Assembly: GCA_047624165.1 (NCBI GenBank)
Contig: JBLHPD010000249.1
Location: 1-6,255 of the forward strand
Direction: 5' to 3'
DNA length: 6,255 nucleotides
DNA from: Clostridium_AD sp047624165
GTDB taxonomy: Bacteria; Bacillota; Clostridia; Clostridiales; Clostridiaceae
How positions within the stretch are numbered: position 1 is the first letter of the stretch; the number at the start of each line of letters is the position of its first letter. The notes under the pieces were generated by a model. It was not told the origin of the DNA. It saw only the letters and a program-made list of their open reading frames with translations, and searched no databases. Below, piece by piece: positions 5,574-6,255 of this stretch. The translations under genes were made by a program, and so were the position numbers.

Positions 5574-5960
5574 ATGACATCAACAATGCAAATTGCAGCC
5601 CTAATTACCACCAACGGTCAGACCGGGCCACAGATGGCGCACACACTCAAGGTTCTCGGCAACGGGGACATGCAGCAAGGCCTCATCCGAATTGCTAAGT
5701 CCTTTCTTGCCGAGGGCAAAAGCTATATCAAAGTCGCAAGGCTCCAGGGAGTCGTCGGAGGTGCTGCCGGTGCTGGGCTCATATTTCTAATTGCCAAGCT
5801 CATCAAGGATGGACACAAAAAATCTAAGCAGCAAGAAGAGGCCAAAGCCATTATGGACGCCTTTAATGGCTCCCTGCCTCTGGAAGTGGGTCAGGAGCCT
5901 GAATCACATAAAGAAAGCGTTCTTCCCAGTAACAATATTCAGCCTGTAACAGAATCCTAA
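5574..5960 (+). CDS. Small single-pass membrane protein of unknown function, glycine-rich helix
   Basis: The product has 128 residues from the ATG at 5574, which follows GTGAGGA at a spacing of about eight bases. A TTG at 5535 would add 13 polar residues but lacks a site. Residues 1-58 are amphipathic and helical (MTSTMQIAAL, GLIRIAKSFLAEGKSYIKVA). Residues 59-77 form one hydrophobic helix, GVVGGAAGAGLIFLIAKLI, with a glycine zipper that favours packing against another helix. A lysine-rich stretch (DGHKKSKQQEEAK) then suggests a cytoplasmic C-terminal side, followed by a polar, flexible tail. There is no signal-peptidase site. Codons are G/C-richer than in the left block. A zinc-ribbon gene starts 13 bases downstream. 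I do not recognise the family; a role in an integrative element, small toxin or membrane scaffold are all possible. Coding nature strong. Confidence 0.72.
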   Translation: MTSTMQIAALITTNGQTGPQMAHTLKVLGNGDMQQGLIRIAKSFLAEGKSYIKVARLQGVVGGAAGAGLIFLIAKLIKDGHKKSKQQEEAKAIMDAFNGSLPLEVGQEPESHKESVLPSNNIQPVTES

Positions 5961-5973
5961 GGAGGTACACACT

Positions 5974-6121
5974 ATGGAATGCCAAAATTGTGGACAATCT
6001 TTATTCAGACGGAGTTCTGACATTACCGTGGGAGGACGGAGACAATCCGAATGCCTACGTAACCTGCCCACACTGCTGGTATGAAAACACCGTATATAGC
6101 TACGGTGAAGATGATGATTAA
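5974..6121 (+). pseudogene. Frameshifted small zinc-ribbon protein
   Basis: A textbook GGAGGT lies seven bases before the ATG at 5974. The first codons read MECQNCGQS with a CxxC knuckle, but this frame then loses coding character and stops at 6082-6084. The frame one base ahead carries a convincing remainder: YSDGVLTLPWEDGDNPNAYV, then TCPHCWYENTVYSYGEDDD and a double stop at 6119-6124. Joining them requires skipping one base, most simply one T in TCTTTATTC around 5988-5995. The restored protein would have about 48 residues with two knuckles (CQNC and CPHC), a classic zinc ribbon with an acidic tail. It could be a real mutation, a sequencing error in a short T run, or, less likely, programmed +1 frameshifting. 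It is the second gene of the unit behind the membrane protein. Zinc-ribbon role unknown. Confidence 0.7.
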
Positions 6122-6139
6122 TAACTTCTTTCAAAACGG

Positions 6140-6179
6140 GAGGCCCGATGCAGCAAAACATCGAGCCTCTTAAGTTTTT
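6140..6179 (+). terminator. Intrinsic terminator after the zinc-ribbon gene
   Basis: GAGGCCCGATG (6140-6150) pairs with CATCGAGCCTC (6159-6169) over eleven positions with one C-A mismatch and an eight-base loop. A TTAAG and then five T (6175-6179) follow. It closes the two-gene unit 18 bases after its last stop. Confidence 0.8.
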
Positions 6180-6220
6180 ATTCGGTAAAGGAAATCAGGT
6201 TCAACGCTCGCCTGTAAACA

Positions 6221-6255
6221 AACATAAGTTATCCATTTCATTTCCAACTTATGTT
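6221..6255. repeat. Perfect 10-bp inverted repeat at the right edge
   Basis: AACATAAGTT (6221-6230) is matched by AACTTATGTT (6246-6255) across 15 bases. The right arm ends exactly at the window edge, so its full length is unknown; the base before the left arm (A at 6220) could extend it. Position after a terminator suggests an operator of the next gene, a replication or transfer site, or the end of an element. No T-run is visible. Confidence 0.5.

Noticed and set aside
5904..6161. An 85-codon minus-strand frame rich in C, H and R
   Set aside because: It is antisense to the end of the membrane-protein gene, the zinc-ribbon gene and the terminator hairpin, and has no ribosome binding site.

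Overview
The window reads as Clostridium-type (low-GC Firmicutes) accessory DNA made of two compositionally different blocks. From position 1 to about 4620 the DNA is very AT-rich. Genes there have strong purine-rich ribosome binding sites and A/T-ending codons. From about 4640 to 6180 the coding DNA is clearly richer in G+C (roughly 45-50% by eye), while its intergenic DNA stays AT-rich. This suggests a horizontally acquired module joined to a low-GC background.

Left block, minus strand (1-2183): what looks like a decayed modification-dependent restriction locus. Reading leftward it has a small Cys/His-rich, probably zinc-binding protein (1920-2183), an EVE-domain protein that ends right after the EVE domain (1348-1764), a 190-base scar, and a long open frame without a start (1-1157). 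That frame carries the DUF2357/DUF524 PD-(D/E)XK nuclease signature of McrC-like proteins and runs off the left edge. A GTPase of the McrB kind, expected between EVE and nuclease, is absent. The simplest reading is an internal deletion of an EVE-McrB / McrC-like operon.

Middle block, plus strand (2599-4534): a 346-residue helix-turn-helix regulator, a 27-codon frame that may be the tail of a lost gene, an intact gamma-glutamylcyclotransferase-fold gene overlapping that frame by one base, and a second YGSN-type cyclotransferase-like gene broken by a large internal deletion and a second frameshift. A strong intrinsic terminator closes the unit.

Right block (4673-6179): a minus-strand XRE-like regulator diverges from a plus-strand pair, a 128-residue single-pass membrane protein and a small zinc-ribbon gene that carries a frameshift. 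A terminator follows. Two copies of GGTATAT facing outward in the divergent promoter region could be the regulator's operators. A perfect 10-bp inverted repeat sits at the right edge.

No rRNA, tRNA, CRISPR array or complete insertion sequence was seen. The most notable points are the internally deleted EVE/nuclease defence locus, the decay of several neighbouring genes, and the compact regulator / membrane protein / zinc-ribbon module of unknown function.
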